Source: Mycolicibacterium sphagni (lineage in GTDB: Bacteria > Actinomycetota > Actinomycetes > Mycobacteriales > Mycobacteriaceae). Taken from it: a stretch of DNA of 64,000 nucleotides. The stretch spans positions 1 to 64,000 of the forward strand of contig NZ_VBSB01000023.1 in NCBI RefSeq assembly GCF_013337765.1, written 5' to 3'. The translations under genes and the position numbers were made by a program. A model generated the notes under the pieces. It worked only from the letters and a program-made list of their open reading frames with translations. It ran no database searches and had not been told where the DNA came from. Positions 26,439-35,901 of this stretch are shown one piece after another. Position 1 is the stretch's first letter, and every line of letters begins with the position of its first letter.

Positions 26439-28003
26439 GACGCCGCCAAGTCATCCAGGGCCGCATACGCGGCGTTGTAACCCGGGACGAACGTGATGCC
26501 CGGTCCGCCGTGACACCCGGCCCCACCCAGATAGAGACCTTTGATCGGAATCGGAATATCGAGGAAACCCTTGGGGCCGGGGCGATTCGGGCCCATCAGG
26601 TCCGGATGCAGTAGACCGTGGCAGAAGTCACCGTCGGGCGCGCCGAACATCGTCTGCATGTGGTACGGCGCGAATGTGATGTGCCGAATCTGAATCTCCC
26701 GGAAGTTCGGCGCGAATTTGGTGATCTTGTCGATCACCGTCTCGGCCATCTCCTGCTTGAGGCGCCCATGCTGTTCGCGCGGTGCCTCGACCGGGAACCC
26801 GTACGCGTAGGCGCTTGCGGCGTGCTTACCAGGGGGCGCCAGGCTCGGATCGGAAACCGACGGGATCTGCATGCCGAACGACGGATTGTCGGGAAGTATC
26901 CCGGCCCTGGCCATCTCCCATTGCCGTTGCTGCTCTTCGGGTGTCCCGAAGACTCCGACCGACTGCTGCATGCCGGGCTCGTTGAGCAGCTCGTAGGGCG
27001 ACGCGAACTCCGGCAGACCATCGAGGGCGAAATGCATCTGGATGAAGGTGGCCCGATGGTCACGCCCGGCGAGTCGTTCCACCAGATTGCCGGGCAGGTG
27101 CTCGGCTCCGACCATGTCGATGAGCGTCAGGTCCGGGGACAGATTGGATACCACAACCGGGGCACTCAACACCGACCCGTCGCGCAACCGCACGCCGGTG
27201 ACCCGCTCGTCCTCGACGAGAATCTGATCGACCTTGGCGCGGTAGCGGATCTCGCCGCCACGATCGATGAGCAGATCCTTGAGGTGATCACATACCGCAC
27301 CGATGCCACCTTCGAGCTTCGTCATCATCGTGGCATTCATGTCCGGAACGCCCATCGCGAATGCCAGACACGTTGCGCTTCCCGGGGTGAACGGGCCCCG
27401 ATACGTGGAGTTGATGGCCAGGAAGGCCAGCATGCCTCGGATCGTCGCGTACTTGTCCTTGTCACCGAAATTGCGATCGATGACGTCCATGGCGGTGCCG
27501 AACAACATTTCGTGAATGGCACGACGCTCGGATTCGTTTGTCGCACAGGCATACATCTCGTCAAGTGTCTTGGGTGGGGTGCGCGCCTCGAACCGCCCGA
27601 GCGCACGCGTCGGGCCGGTGGTCCATTCGAGCATCTTGGCCATGCCGAGCACCGAGTCGGTCCCGTGCTTCTCGGACAGGTGCGTCATGTACTTCATCGG
27701 GTCGCTGTACAGGATCATCGGTTCCTCCCCGGCTTCGCCGAGGTTCACCGACTGCACTTCGGAGTGGACCTGCGGAATCGTCTGCAGCTCCAAGGCGTCC
27801 GCGACTTCCGGCGCGGTGGGGAACTGCACCGAACCGGCAATCTCATAACGGAATCCGTCGATCAACTCGACGGTTGCCGCCATACCACCGGAATACGTGT
27901 TCTGCTCCAGAACCACCGTCCGCAGGCCGTGCTGCTGCAGAACCGCTGCGGCCGTGAGGCCGTTGTGGCCGGCCCCGACCACGATCGCGTCGTAATCACT
28001 CAT
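26435..28003 (-). CDS. phytoene desaturase-like FAD-dependent oxidoreductase
   Basis: A 522-aa flavoprotein of the CrtI/NAD(P)-FAD family. The dinucleotide fold is VVGAGHNGLTAAAVL at the N-terminus, with the acidic end of the second strand at VLEQN, and the C-terminal FAD motif is YLGGAGCHGGPGITFVPG. ATG 28003 follows GAGGAG. It is coupled to the ferredoxin by a 4-bp overlap and divergent from a TetR gene, its likely regulator. No carotenoid synthesis genes are in the window, so its substrate is open. Confidence 0.88.
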   Translation of the reverse strand: MSDYDAIVVGAGHNGLTAAAVLQQHGLRTVVLEQNTYSGGMAATVELIDGFRYEIAGSVQFPTAPEVADALELQTIPQVHSEVQSVNLGEAGEEPMILYSDPMKYMTHLSEKHGTDSVLGMAKMLEWTTGPTRALGRFEARTPPKTLDEMYACATNESERRAIHEMLFGTAMDVIDRNFGDKDKYATIRGMLAFLAINSTYRGPFTPGSATCLAFAMGVPDMNATMMTKLEGGIGAVCDHLKDLLIDRGGEIRYRAKVDQILVEDERVTGVRLRDGSVLSAPVVVSNLSPDLTLIDMVGAEHLPGNLVERLAGRDHRATFIQMHFALDGLPEFASPYELLNEPGMQQSVGVFGTPEEQQRQWEMARAGILPDNPSFGMQIPSVSDPSLAPPGKHAASAYAYGFPVEAPREQHGRLKQEMAETVIDKITKFAPNFREIQIRHITFAPYHMQTMFGAPDGDFCHGLLHPDLMGPNRPGPKGFLDIPIPIKGLYLGGAGCHGGPGITFVPGYNAAYAALDDLAAS

Positions 28004-28082
28004 TGCTGGTTTCTCCTCACTTGATGGGACTGATATCGCGACTGCTGCGAATTGGCGAAAAGGATTGTGCGAAAATGCCGTA

Positions 28083-28673
28083 ATGACGAACGCGCACGAG
28101 CGACGCAGGGCTTCGACGCGTGAGGCGCTGCGCGAGGTGGCGCTGGCGCGTTTCGCCCGCGACGGTTTCGCCAACGTGACGGTCGCTCAGCTCGCCGACG
28201 ACGCGGGCGTCACCCAGCGCACGTTCTTCCGGCACTTCCCGACCAAAGAAGCTGTGCTGTTCCAGGACTACGAGACTCAACTCGAATGGTTCGCCGAGGC
28301 TTTGGCACGGCGCCCGGTCAACGAATCGATCTTCGACGCGGTGCTGGGCAGCGTGGTCAGCTTCCCGCACGACCTCGAAATCGTGCGCCAGGCCGCCATC
28401 CTGCGGGCGACCCTGCTCGACGGCGAGCGCACCGCCGGTCACCTCCGGGTGGTCCAGGCGTCGTTCGCCGACGTGCTGACCGATTTCGTCAGGCGCCGCT
28501 ACCCCGATCTGTCCGACGTCGACCTGATCGCTGAAGTGGCCGGTGCCGCGTTGGCCGCCGCCCTTGTCGCCGCGGTGGAGCGGTGGGGCCGGGACGGCTG
28601 CACGACCGACCTGCGCGAGGTGGTGTCCACCAGCGTCGACCTGGTGCGGTCCGGTCTGGCTCCGCTGACCTAA
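28083..28673 (+). CDS. TetR family transcriptional regulator
   Basis: A 196-aa regulator with an N-terminal helix-turn-helix (ARFARDGFANVTVAQLADDA and TFFRHFPTKEAVLF) and a helical C-terminus of MftR-like type. The ATG at 28083 is preferred; a start at 28065 would add six residues. It is divergent from the CrtI-like/ferredoxin pair (79-bp gap) and convergent, with a 4-bp overlap, with the end of the mce operon. The divergent pair is the more likely target. Confidence 0.88.
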   Translation: MTNAHERRRASTREALREVALARFARDGFANVTVAQLADDAGVTQRTFFRHFPTKEAVLFQDYETQLEWFAEALARRPVNESIFDAVLGSVVSFPHDLEIVRQAAILRATLLDGERTAGHLRVVQASFADVLTDFVRRRYPDLSDVDLIAEVAGAALAAALVAAVERWGRDGCTTDLREVVSTSVDLVRSGLAPLT

Positions 28674-30103
28674 CACGGCAGCAGGTCTTTCCACGAGGTC
28701 GGCGCCTTGGCTGTGCCCAGGTCCGACTGCACGTACCGCTGCCCGTCAGGGGTCACGTAGCTGCCGGTTGCCGGGTTGTACGGGACCACCGACACCCCGG
28801 CTTCGCCCGGTGTGTCAAATGCGCTGGGCGCCAGGCCCGGAACTCTGCTGTCGGGCGGTACGCCCTGCGCGATCAGGTTCGGGTCGAGCGGATAGGGACC
28901 GACCGCATGCTGGCGAACCGCCGTGGGCACAAACGGCTGGTCACTGTCGCACATCTCGACGGTCGGAGCGCGTTTCCCTGGCTTGCCGACACACGGATAG
29001 TTCCTGGCGCCGCGCACCGCGATCGGAGAATCCTGCGGCAGTTTGCAATACAGGCCGTCCGGGGTGTCAATCGTTGTCGTGTCCGCCGGTGACCGCCATG
29101 ACGACGGGGGCAGGAATCCCACGGTGCACGGCGGTGGATCCCCGAGCGTGATCGCGAACTCCCCCACCGGCAGTCCCGTCGGGTTGTTGGTCGGCAATCC
29201 GAATGCCTGCGTGCTGGCAATCGCCGGCGGCAACAGCACCAGCAGCTGCTCCAGCGAGGAGTTGTAGGTGACCAGGACCTGTCCCAGGGCGCTCAGGTTG
29301 GCCAACAACACGGGCAGCGTGGGCTTGACCTGATCGAGCAGCCGGGTGACCTCGTTCGCCGCCGCGGGGCCGTTCCGCAGCAGTGCGCGTACCTGGTCGT
29401 CGTCATCGGCCACCGTCTGGGTGACGTTAGCCAGGCCGCGCGCCCACACCTGCAGCGAATCCGTTGTGGCGATCTGTGAGTCCAACAAGGGCGCCGCGTC
29501 GTCGATCAACGTCCGGGTGCGATCACCGACATCGCCGATCTTGCCGATCGCGGTGGCCGACGAGTCCAACAGCGACGACAGGTCATAACCCGCGCCGCGC
29601 AGACCGTTATCCGACTCGTCGATCAAGAGCGAGAGCTTGTCCCCGGGAATGCTGTTGACCAACGCGCTCACCCGATCCAGCATCGGCCCGACCGCCTGCG
29701 GGACGGTGGCCTGACCCACCGGGATCACCGACCCGTCGCGCAGGTACGGCCCTGACCCGCGCTGCGGCCGCAGATCCACATATTGTTCGCCGATCGCCGA
29801 CGCACTGCGAACCTCGGCGCGCAGATCGACCGGGATCTTCGGCGAAGTGTCCAGCGACAGAGTCGCTTCCGCTCCCTGCTTGGTGAGTCGCAGGGCGGTG
29901 ACCTTGCCGACTTGTACACCGCGGTAGGTCACATTCGAGAACCGGTACAGACCGCCACCGCTAGGCAGCTCCAGGGCGACCGTGATCTTCCCGATCCCCA
30001 GCAATGTCGGAACCTGAAGGAAGAGAAACGTCATCAGCAGCAGGCCGGCAAGGGCGACGATGCTGAAGACCACCAACTGGATGCGGACGAGACGAGTCAG
30101 CAT
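28670..30103 (-). CDS. Mce family protein, MceF position
   Basis: The last gene of a six-gene mce operon (477 aa). It has an N-terminal membrane anchor (residues about 10-30), an MCE domain (about 38-115, containing VTYRGVQVGKVTALRL), a helical CCMF-type region and a long Pro-rich C-terminus. Mce proteins form hexameric lipid-transfer assemblies across the cell envelope. Its ATG overlaps the mceE-like stop by 1 bp with a GGAGGT ribosome-binding site. Confidence 0.88.
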   Translation of the reverse strand: MLTRLVRIQLVVFSIVALAGLLLMTFLFLQVPTLLGIGKITVALELPSGGGLYRFSNVTYRGVQVGKVTALRLTKQGAEATLSLDTSPKIPVDLRAEVRSASAIGEQYVDLRPQRGSGPYLRDGSVIPVGQATVPQAVGPMLDRVSALVNSIPGDKLSLLIDESDNGLRGAGYDLSSLLDSSATAIGKIGDVGDRTRTLIDDAAPLLDSQIATTDSLQVWARGLANVTQTVADDDDQVRALLRNGPAAANEVTRLLDQVKPTLPVLLANLSALGQVLVTYNSSLEQLLVLLPPAIASTQAFGLPTNNPTGLPVGEFAITLGDPPPCTVGFLPPSSWRSPADTTTIDTPDGLYCKLPQDSPIAVRGARNYPCVGKPGKRAPTVEMCDSDQPFVPTAVRQHAVGPYPLDPNLIAQGVPPDSRVPGLAPSAFDTPGEAGVSVVPYNPATGSYVTPDGQRYVQSDLGTAKAPTSWKDLLPC

Positions 30104-31230
30104 CAGCCACCTCCGCCAGCCCGCGGCGGGTCCGTGATGCCCGTCCGCAGCGGATCGTAGGTGTAGTTGAGATACCACGGATCACCCGGCGCGGGAATGA
30201 GTTTGGCGTTCTCATCGCCCCACCGGGTGCCGAGGAACATCGTCCGCTTGAGGCGCGGCACCGTCAGGTCGGCGACCAGGAACATGTTCACGTAGTCACC
30301 ACGCACGGCGCGGTCGATATAACTCTGGCTGTAGGGGTAGGTGACGGCGAAGGCGAGTGCGGTGTCGAGCTCGGGGCCGACGTCGGCTAATGCCTTGATC
30401 GTCGGCTCGAGGTTGCGCAGGTTCGTGACCAGGTCGCTCTGGGTCGCAACGATCAGGTCGGTGGTCGATTCGCTGAAGGTCCTCAGTTTGTCCAGTGCGC
30501 TCACGATGCGCGGGCGTTCCCGGATCAGGACGTCGAGGGCCGCCGGAACCCGCTGTAGCGCAAGGCTGATCACGTCACGCTGTTGCGCGAACGTGCCGGC
30601 GAACCTGGTGAGCTGATGGATCATGTCGATCAGATCCGCACGCTGGGCATCCAATGTGCCGACGAAGGTGTCCAGGCGCCGCAACAGATCCCGCACCTGG
30701 CCTTGCCGCCCGGACAGCGCGGTATTGGCGTTGCGGATCACATCGCCGATCTGCCCCAGTCCCCCACCGTTGACCACCGCCGACAAGGTGGACAAGGTTC
30801 GTTCGGTGGACGGGTAGCTCGAGGATTTGCTCAGCGGAATCGTCGCCCCGGGCGTCAGCCTGCCGGTCGGCGGCTGACCGACGGGCGGGTCCAGTTCCAG
30901 GTGCATGGATCCCAGCAGGCTGGTCTGCCCGACGATGGCGACCGCATTGGCGGGTACGACGACGTCGGGGCGGACGTACACGTCGACGTCGGCGTGCCAG
31001 TTCCGCAGCCGCATGTCTCCGACGGTGCCGACGACGACGTCGTCGACCAGCACCGGCGAATTGGATTCCAGCATGCCGACATTGGCGATCTCGATGTGGA
31101 AGACGTTGGCGTCGTGCCGGTTCTCGGTTCCCGGCAGCGGCAGGGAGTTCAGTCCCCGGAATCCGCAACCCGAGGCGCCGGACACGAGGACCGCGACCGC
31201 GACGACAGCCAAGGTGCGCTGGGTCTTCAC
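30103..31230 (-). CDS. Mce family lipoprotein, MceE (LprK-like) position
   Basis: A 375-aa lipoprotein: hydrophobic N-terminus with lipobox VSGASGC (Cys near residue 21), then an MCE domain (about 40-115, with NSPVLVDDVVVGTVGDM) and helical domain. The fifth gene of mce operons is always the lipoprotein, which fixes the A-F order here. GTG 31230 overlaps the previous stop as GTGA. It would be anchored at the outer face of the plasma membrane and join the Mce complex. Confidence 0.88.
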   Translation of the reverse strand: MKTQRTLAVVAVAVLVSGASGCGFRGLNSLPLPGTENRHDANVFHIEIANVGMLESNSPVLVDDVVVGTVGDMRLRNWHADVDVYVRPDVVVPANAVAIVGQTSLLGSMHLELDPPVGQPPTGRLTPGATIPLSKSSSYPSTERTLSTLSAVVNGGGLGQIGDVIRNANTALSGRQGQVRDLLRRLDTFVGTLDAQRADLIDMIHQLTRFAGTFAQQRDVISLALQRVPAALDVLIRERPRIVSALDKLRTFSESTTDLIVATQSDLVTNLRNLEPTIKALADVGPELDTALAFAVTYPYSQSYIDRAVRGDYVNMFLVADLTVPRLKRTMFLGTRWGDENAKLIPAPGDPWYLNYTYDPLRTGITDPPRAGGGG

Positions 31231-32462
31231 GGCGCACCTTGGTAGGCCGAGATCGCCGGCGGTGTCTCGGGCGGGCCTGGCGTAGGCCCCGATCCGCCGG
31301 GGGCAAGTGCGGGATCGGAGTAGAGGAGGTTCTCCGGCGACGGCGCCTTCATCAAATACGGACTCATCGGGAAGGGAATGAGGTTGAAGTTGAGAAGCTT
31401 CAGCGCCGGGCCGAGGTACTGCGCGCACAGCTTTCCCGTTTCCGGTGCGGTGGCATTCTCAATGGCGCCGATCTGCCCGCAGATGAATTGGATGGGGTTG
31501 GCGAAATCGTTGAAGACGATCGACCCGATGTTGTCGCCGGTGTCCGGGTTGTAGACGTTGTAGTAATTGGCAAAGGCATTCGGCGCCACGTGCAGCAGTT
31601 GCTCGAGGCTCTTGCGGTTGTCTGCCAGGTTTCGGGTGACGTCGGTGAGGTGCTGGATCTGTTCGACGGTCAGCTCCCGGCTTCCGCCGACGAAGCGCTG
31701 TGCGTCCACGGTCGCGGTCGCGAGGTCACGCAGTGCGGCATCGAGATCGCCGGTGTTGGCGTCCAGTGTGCCGGTCAACGCGGCAAGCCGGTGTTCGAAG
31801 TCGACGATCGCGTCGCTGCTGTCGTGCAGAGCGGTCACCAGGTTCTGCAGCCCCGTGATGATGTCGACGACGTTGCCGCTGCCGTCGGCGAAGATCCGGG
31901 CGACCGCCGATAATTGGGCCAGCATCTCGCGCAGCTTGACGCCGTTGCCACCCATGGCGTCCGCGGTGTGGTCGATCAACCGGGCCAGCGCCGGTCGGGC
32001 CGATTCGCTACTCGGCCCCAAATCTGTTGACAGGCGCATCAACTGGGTCTTGACGTCGTCCCACTCCACGGGGACGGCCGTTCGATCGACGGGGATGACC
32101 GCGCCCGAGGGCATCGTCGGGCCGACATCCCGGTAGGCGGGTGTGAGCTGCAGGTAGCGTGCGGCGACGAGGTTCTGCGCGACGATGACCGCGCTCGCGC
32201 CGGCCGGAATGGACACCCCAGGGTCGATACTCAGCACGATCTTGACCTGCTTGCCGGTGGGCTCGATCGCATCGATCTTGCCCACCTTGACCCCGGAGAC
32301 CCGGACCTCGTCGCCCGGGTAGATCGCGGTGGCGGCGGTGAAGTAGGCCGTGATCGTCGTTGCGGGATAGTACGTGTGGCGAACCAGGAACGCGGTACTC
32401 GCGGCACCGAGCGCGACCAGGACCGCGGCCGTCGCGGCGACGATTCTGCTGCGAACGGTCAT
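31227..32462 (-). CDS. Mce family protein, MceD position
   Basis: A 411-aa protein with an N-terminal signal-anchor (residues about 5-28), MCE domain (about 35-115, DEVRVSGVKVGKIDAIEP) and a helical region followed by a proline-rich end (APGGSGPTPGPPETPP). It is the fourth gene of the operon and overlaps both neighbours by 4 bp. No lipobox is present. Confidence 0.88.
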   Translation of the reverse strand: MTVRSRIVAATAAVLVALGAASTAFLVRHTYYPATTITAYFTAATAIYPGDEVRVSGVKVGKIDAIEPTGKQVKIVLSIDPGVSIPAGASAVIVAQNLVAARYLQLTPAYRDVGPTMPSGAVIPVDRTAVPVEWDDVKTQLMRLSTDLGPSSESARPALARLIDHTADAMGGNGVKLREMLAQLSAVARIFADGSGNVVDIITGLQNLVTALHDSSDAIVDFEHRLAALTGTLDANTGDLDAALRDLATATVDAQRFVGGSRELTVEQIQHLTDVTRNLADNRKSLEQLLHVAPNAFANYYNVYNPDTGDNIGSIVFNDFANPIQFICGQIGAIENATAPETGKLCAQYLGPALKLLNFNLIPFPMSPYLMKAPSPENLLYSDPALAPGGSGPTPGPPETPPAISAYQGAP

Positions 32463-33553
32463 CGTGGCCCCTCCGGCGGTTGCGGCGGAATTCCGTTGTA
32501 CGGGAACGGGAATTCAGCTCGGGGGCCCGCGCTGTCCGGCGGCTGCCCCGCGTCCACACCACGGCGGAAACCGAAGGCGTAGTCGAAGAACGGTTGCAGG
32601 AACTCCGCGGGTATGACGTTGGCGGTATACGCCTGGTAGTAGAAGCCGCTGGAAACGGCCTCCCCCATGGTGATCTCGTACTTGGCGAGCCCCGGAAGCG
32701 CCTTGGCGATGTTGTCGTTGTTCTTCTGCAGCACCGCCGTCACCGAATTCAGTTTCTGCAGGGTGGGCGCCAGCTTGTCTTCGTTGTCGTGCACCAGACC
32801 GGAGAGCTGTCTGCTCACCGCCGACGTGTTGGCCAGCAGATCGGCGATCGCCTGACGCCGTTGCGCCAGCACCGAGACCAGATCAGCGCCATTGAGGATC
32901 AGCGCGTTGACCTGCTCGCGGCGTTCGGACAGCACACCGGCCAGATCCGAAGCGCTGCGCAGGAGCTCGCGCAGGGTGTCGTTGCGGTTGTTCATCGACC
33001 GGGACAGCCGGGTCAGCCCGTCCAGGGTGGGCCCCAGTTGGGGCGCCATCGCGTCGATGGTGTCCGAGAGTGTCTCCAGCGACTGGTTCAACGACGCGGT
33101 GTCGAGTCCCGCTGTGTTCGTGGTGAGATCCCCGACCGCGTCGGTGAGCACATACGGCGAGGACGTCCGCGACATCGGAATGGGCTCAGAGGGTTTCTGC
33201 ATCCCCGTGCCCGCCGGAACCAACGTCACGATTCTGGCGCCGAGCACGGTTCCGGTCTTGATGTGCGCGGTGGTCTGCGATCCCAGATGGACGGTGCCGT
33301 CGATCGTGAAGGTGACCAGCGCATCACCGCGCACCAGCGAGATGGCCGAGACACTACCGACCTTGATGCCGGAGATCACCACGTCGTTGCCGGCCACCAG
33401 CCCGCCGGCCTCCGGGAACACCGCCTGGTAGCGCACCTGGGTCGCCCACGACCACAACCGCTGAGGTGCCAGCCCGACGAGAACAACCAGCACTGCCACC
33501 GAGACGCCGATGAACCCGGCTCGAATCAATGCTCCGCCACGGTATTTCAACAT
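32459..33553 (-). CDS. Mce family protein, MceC position
   Basis: A 364-aa protein starting MLKYRGGALIRAGFIGV with an N-terminal membrane anchor, an MCE domain (about residues 40-115, NDVVISGIKVGSVSAISL) and an extended helical region; the C-terminus is Pro-rich. ATG 33553 overlaps the mceB stop by 1 bp (TGATG). It is the third of six coupled genes. Confidence 0.88.
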   Translation of the reverse strand: MLKYRGGALIRAGFIGVSVAVLVVLVGLAPQRLWSWATQVRYQAVFPEAGGLVAGNDVVISGIKVGSVSAISLVRGDALVTFTIDGTVHLGSQTTAHIKTGTVLGARIVTLVPAGTGMQKPSEPIPMSRTSSPYVLTDAVGDLTTNTAGLDTASLNQSLETLSDTIDAMAPQLGPTLDGLTRLSRSMNNRNDTLRELLRSASDLAGVLSERREQVNALILNGADLVSVLAQRRQAIADLLANTSAVSRQLSGLVHDNEDKLAPTLQKLNSVTAVLQKNNDNIAKALPGLAKYEITMGEAVSSGFYYQAYTANVIPAEFLQPFFDYAFGFRRGVDAGQPPDSAGPRAEFPFPYNGIPPQPPEGPR

Positions 33554-34578
33554 CACGGCTCGGCGCACCTCCCGCCGGTCTGCTTCAGCCAGGGGAAGAC
33601 GGCCGTCCTGCCCTCCAGGTCGGTCACCCGCACCGACATGCCGCACACATACATCTGGATGAAGCTGCCGTAGGCGCCCAAGCGGGTCAGCTTGCGGTAA
33701 TTCTCCGGCGCCTTCGTCAGCGCCAGATCCACTCTTTCCTTGTCCTGATCCAGGATTGGCGCCAGCCGGCTCAACTCGTTGACCGTTCCCGCCAGCGGCG
33801 CCCGCGCGTGGGTGAGCAGATCGGCCAGCGATGCGGTGCCTGCGTCGAGGGCATCGATCGCGGCTCCGATCGGGTCCCGGTCGCCGGCGAATCCGGTGAT
33901 CAGCTTCTCGATCCGGTCGATCGCCGTCGAGAACCGGTCACCCTCTGTCGTCAGCGCGGACAGCACCACCTTCAGGTTGTCGATGAGCTGTGCGATGACG
34001 CTGTCGTTGTCGGCCAGGGCATTGGTGAACGACGACGTCTTGGCGAACAGTGACTCCACTGTGCCGCCCTGGCCCTGCAGGATCTGCACCAGCGAGGACG
34101 TGAGCGCGTTGACGTCGCGCGGGCTCAGGCTCTGAATCACCGGCTTGAGGCCGCTGAGCAACAGGTCGAGGTCCAGTGCCGGCGAAGTTCGGTCGATCGG
34201 GATCTGCGACCCCGCGGGCAGCATCGTCGTGGGTCCCGGTGCGTCGATCAGTTCGAGGTAGCGGTCGCCGACCAGGTTGAGATAGCGCACCGCCGCCTTG
34301 GTGGCCGTGGTCAGTGCGACCTCGCGGTCAGCTTCGAAGGTGACCAGGGCGGTGGCATCGCTGCGCAACGTCACCGTATCCACCGTGCCGATCCGGATAC
34401 CGGCCGCCCGCACACTGTCACCGGGCTTGAGCCGCGACACGTCGGTGAACACCGCGGTGTATTCGTTGGTGGGACCGGTGCGGTACTGAGCGAAGGTCAT
34501 GAACAGGAACGCCGTCGCCACGACCATCACGACCGCGAATGCGGTGAACTTCAACCCCGTTGCCCGCAGTGACCGCAT
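33553..34578 (-). CDS. Mce family protein, MceB position
   Basis: A 341-aa protein with an N-terminal membrane helix (residues about 8-30), MCE domain (about 38-115, GDSVRAAGIRIGTVDTVTL) and helical domain ending near LTKAPENYRKLTRLGAYGS, a conserved MceB feature, followed by a short tail. Its ATG overlaps the mceA stop by 1 bp. Confidence 0.88.
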   Translation of the reverse strand: MRSLRATGLKFTAFAVVMVVATAFLFMTFAQYRTGPTNEYTAVFTDVSRLKPGDSVRAAGIRIGTVDTVTLRSDATALVTFEADREVALTTATKAAVRYLNLVGDRYLELIDAPGPTTMLPAGSQIPIDRTSPALDLDLLLSGLKPVIQSLSPRDVNALTSSLVQILQGQGGTVESLFAKTSSFTNALADNDSVIAQLIDNLKVVLSALTTEGDRFSTAIDRIEKLITGFAGDRDPIGAAIDALDAGTASLADLLTHARAPLAGTVNELSRLAPILDQDKERVDLALTKAPENYRKLTRLGAYGSFIQMYVCGMSVRVTDLEGRTAVFPWLKQTGGRCAEP

Positions 34579-35780
34579 CAGCCCGGCTGTCCGATCTGTG
34601 CGGAGTTCCGCGGCGGGCCGTCGAGCGGGCCGTAGAGGATCTGCTTGAGGCCGTCGGAGTTCAGTAGGACGCCCTGATTGCCGTACTGCGCCGGGTTGGC
34701 GCCGATATCGGTCACCAGGAATGGCGGCTTGCTGCCGGGCGCCAGGTGCGGCAATCCCTGGTCCGCACAGTGCGGTCCACCCGTGGCCGCGACCTTGGGC
34801 AGATCGCCGGGATAGCGATACCGCTCCAAGCCCATCGTGAAGCTCACCGAGACGACGGCGCCGGGATCGGGTTGGGGCGGAGCGAGCGCGATCGGCACCA
34901 GGCCGGCCAGTGTGCAGTTCAGCGCGTCGCGGTACCTGTTGGTCAGATCGGTGCTGGGCACCAGCAGGTGCACGACGTCGGTCAGCGCCTGCGCGTTACC
35001 GTCGACGACCTCGGATCCGACATCGGCGAGCCCAATAGCGCTGAGCATCAACACATCCAGGTCGTCCTGCCGATCGACGATCGTCTGGCTGATCCGCGTG
35101 GCGTTGTCGGCCGTCCTGATCAGGTCCGGCGCTGCGTCGGCATAGGCGCCGGCCGCCACGTTGGCCGCGGTGATGTCGTGGCGCATGTTGTCCAGGCCGG
35201 GTTCGAGCTCGGCCAGCAGCGCGTCGAAGTCGGAGAACATCTGGCCGAGCTGTTCACCCCGCCCGTTCATCGCGCCGGCGAGGGCGCCGAGAATGTCATT
35301 GAGCTTCTCCGGCTGCACTTGTGACAGCACCGAGGTCAGCTGCTGGAAGACGGTGTTGATTTCGACCGTGACATTGGTGGCGTCGATGACCTGACCGGAA
35401 CGCAGCGGCTGGGCCGACGGGTCGGCGGGCGGGGTCAGTTCGACGAGCTTGGCCCCGAACACCGTCGGCGATGCGATACCGACCTCCACATTGCCGGGGA
35501 TCAGCGGCAGTTGGGCCGGATCGATCGAGAGATGAAGGACCGCTTGGCCATTCGGGCCCTGGTCGATCGACGACACCGTACCGACTTGGACCGCACGCAT
35601 TTTCACCTTGGCGCCGGGGTTCATCACCAGACCGGCCCGCGGCGAGACCACCGTGATCGGGACACCCGATGTCACGTCGCCACGAAACATGATCACCGCG
35701 CCGCCGACGATGGCGGCCAGCAGGATGACGGATGCCAACCCCACTGCGGGGCGAATCACGCTTCGCAACGTCGACACCAC
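34578..35780 (-). CDS. Mce family protein, MceA position
   Basis: The first gene of the mce operon (400 aa). It has an N-terminal membrane helix (residues about 10-32), an MCE domain (about 38-120, GAKVKMRAVQVGTVSSIDQG) and helical region with a C-terminal extension. Start GTG at 35780 or 35777 lies very close to a GGGAGG ribosome-binding site, so the exact start is uncertain. In typical mycobacterial mce operons two yrbE permease genes precede mceA; here a repeat-bearing 121-bp gap and a rhomboid gene precede it. Confidence 0.87.
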   Translation of the reverse strand: MVSTLRSVIRPAVGLASVILLAAIVGGAVIMFRGDVTSGVPITVVSPRAGLVMNPGAKVKMRAVQVGTVSSIDQGPNGQAVLHLSIDPAQLPLIPGNVEVGIASPTVFGAKLVELTPPADPSAQPLRSGQVIDATNVTVEINTVFQQLTSVLSQVQPEKLNDILGALAGAMNGRGEQLGQMFSDFDALLAELEPGLDNMRHDITAANVAAGAYADAAPDLIRTADNATRISQTIVDRQDDLDVLMLSAIGLADVGSEVVDGNAQALTDVVHLLVPSTDLTNRYRDALNCTLAGLVPIALAPPQPDPGAVVSVSFTMGLERYRYPGDLPKVAATGGPHCADQGLPHLAPGSKPPFLVTDIGANPAQYGNQGVLLNSDGLKQILYGPLDGPPRNSAQIGQPG

Positions 35781-35814
35781 CTCCCTGGCTTCGGGAGAAT
35801 TCGTACCACATCGG

Positions 35815-35848
35815 TGTCATAACTGACTAGATTTATGTCATAACTGAC
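35815..35848 (-). promoter_or_regulatory. tandem 13-bp direct repeat upstream of mceA (candidate operator)
   Basis: The 13-mer TGTCATAACTGAC occurs at 35815-35827 and 35836-35848, exactly 21 bp apart (two helical turns). Each copy has internal dyad symmetry (GTCA-N4-TGAC on the minus strand). The site is 35-68 bp upstream of mceA, AT-rich relative to surroundings, and is a good candidate operator/promoter region. The cognate regulator is unknown. Confidence 0.6.
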
Positions 35849-35901
35849 GTATTGCTGTCGCGCGGCGGTCAGCGAAGGTTCGAGCGGGAGTCCGAAAGGG
35901 G

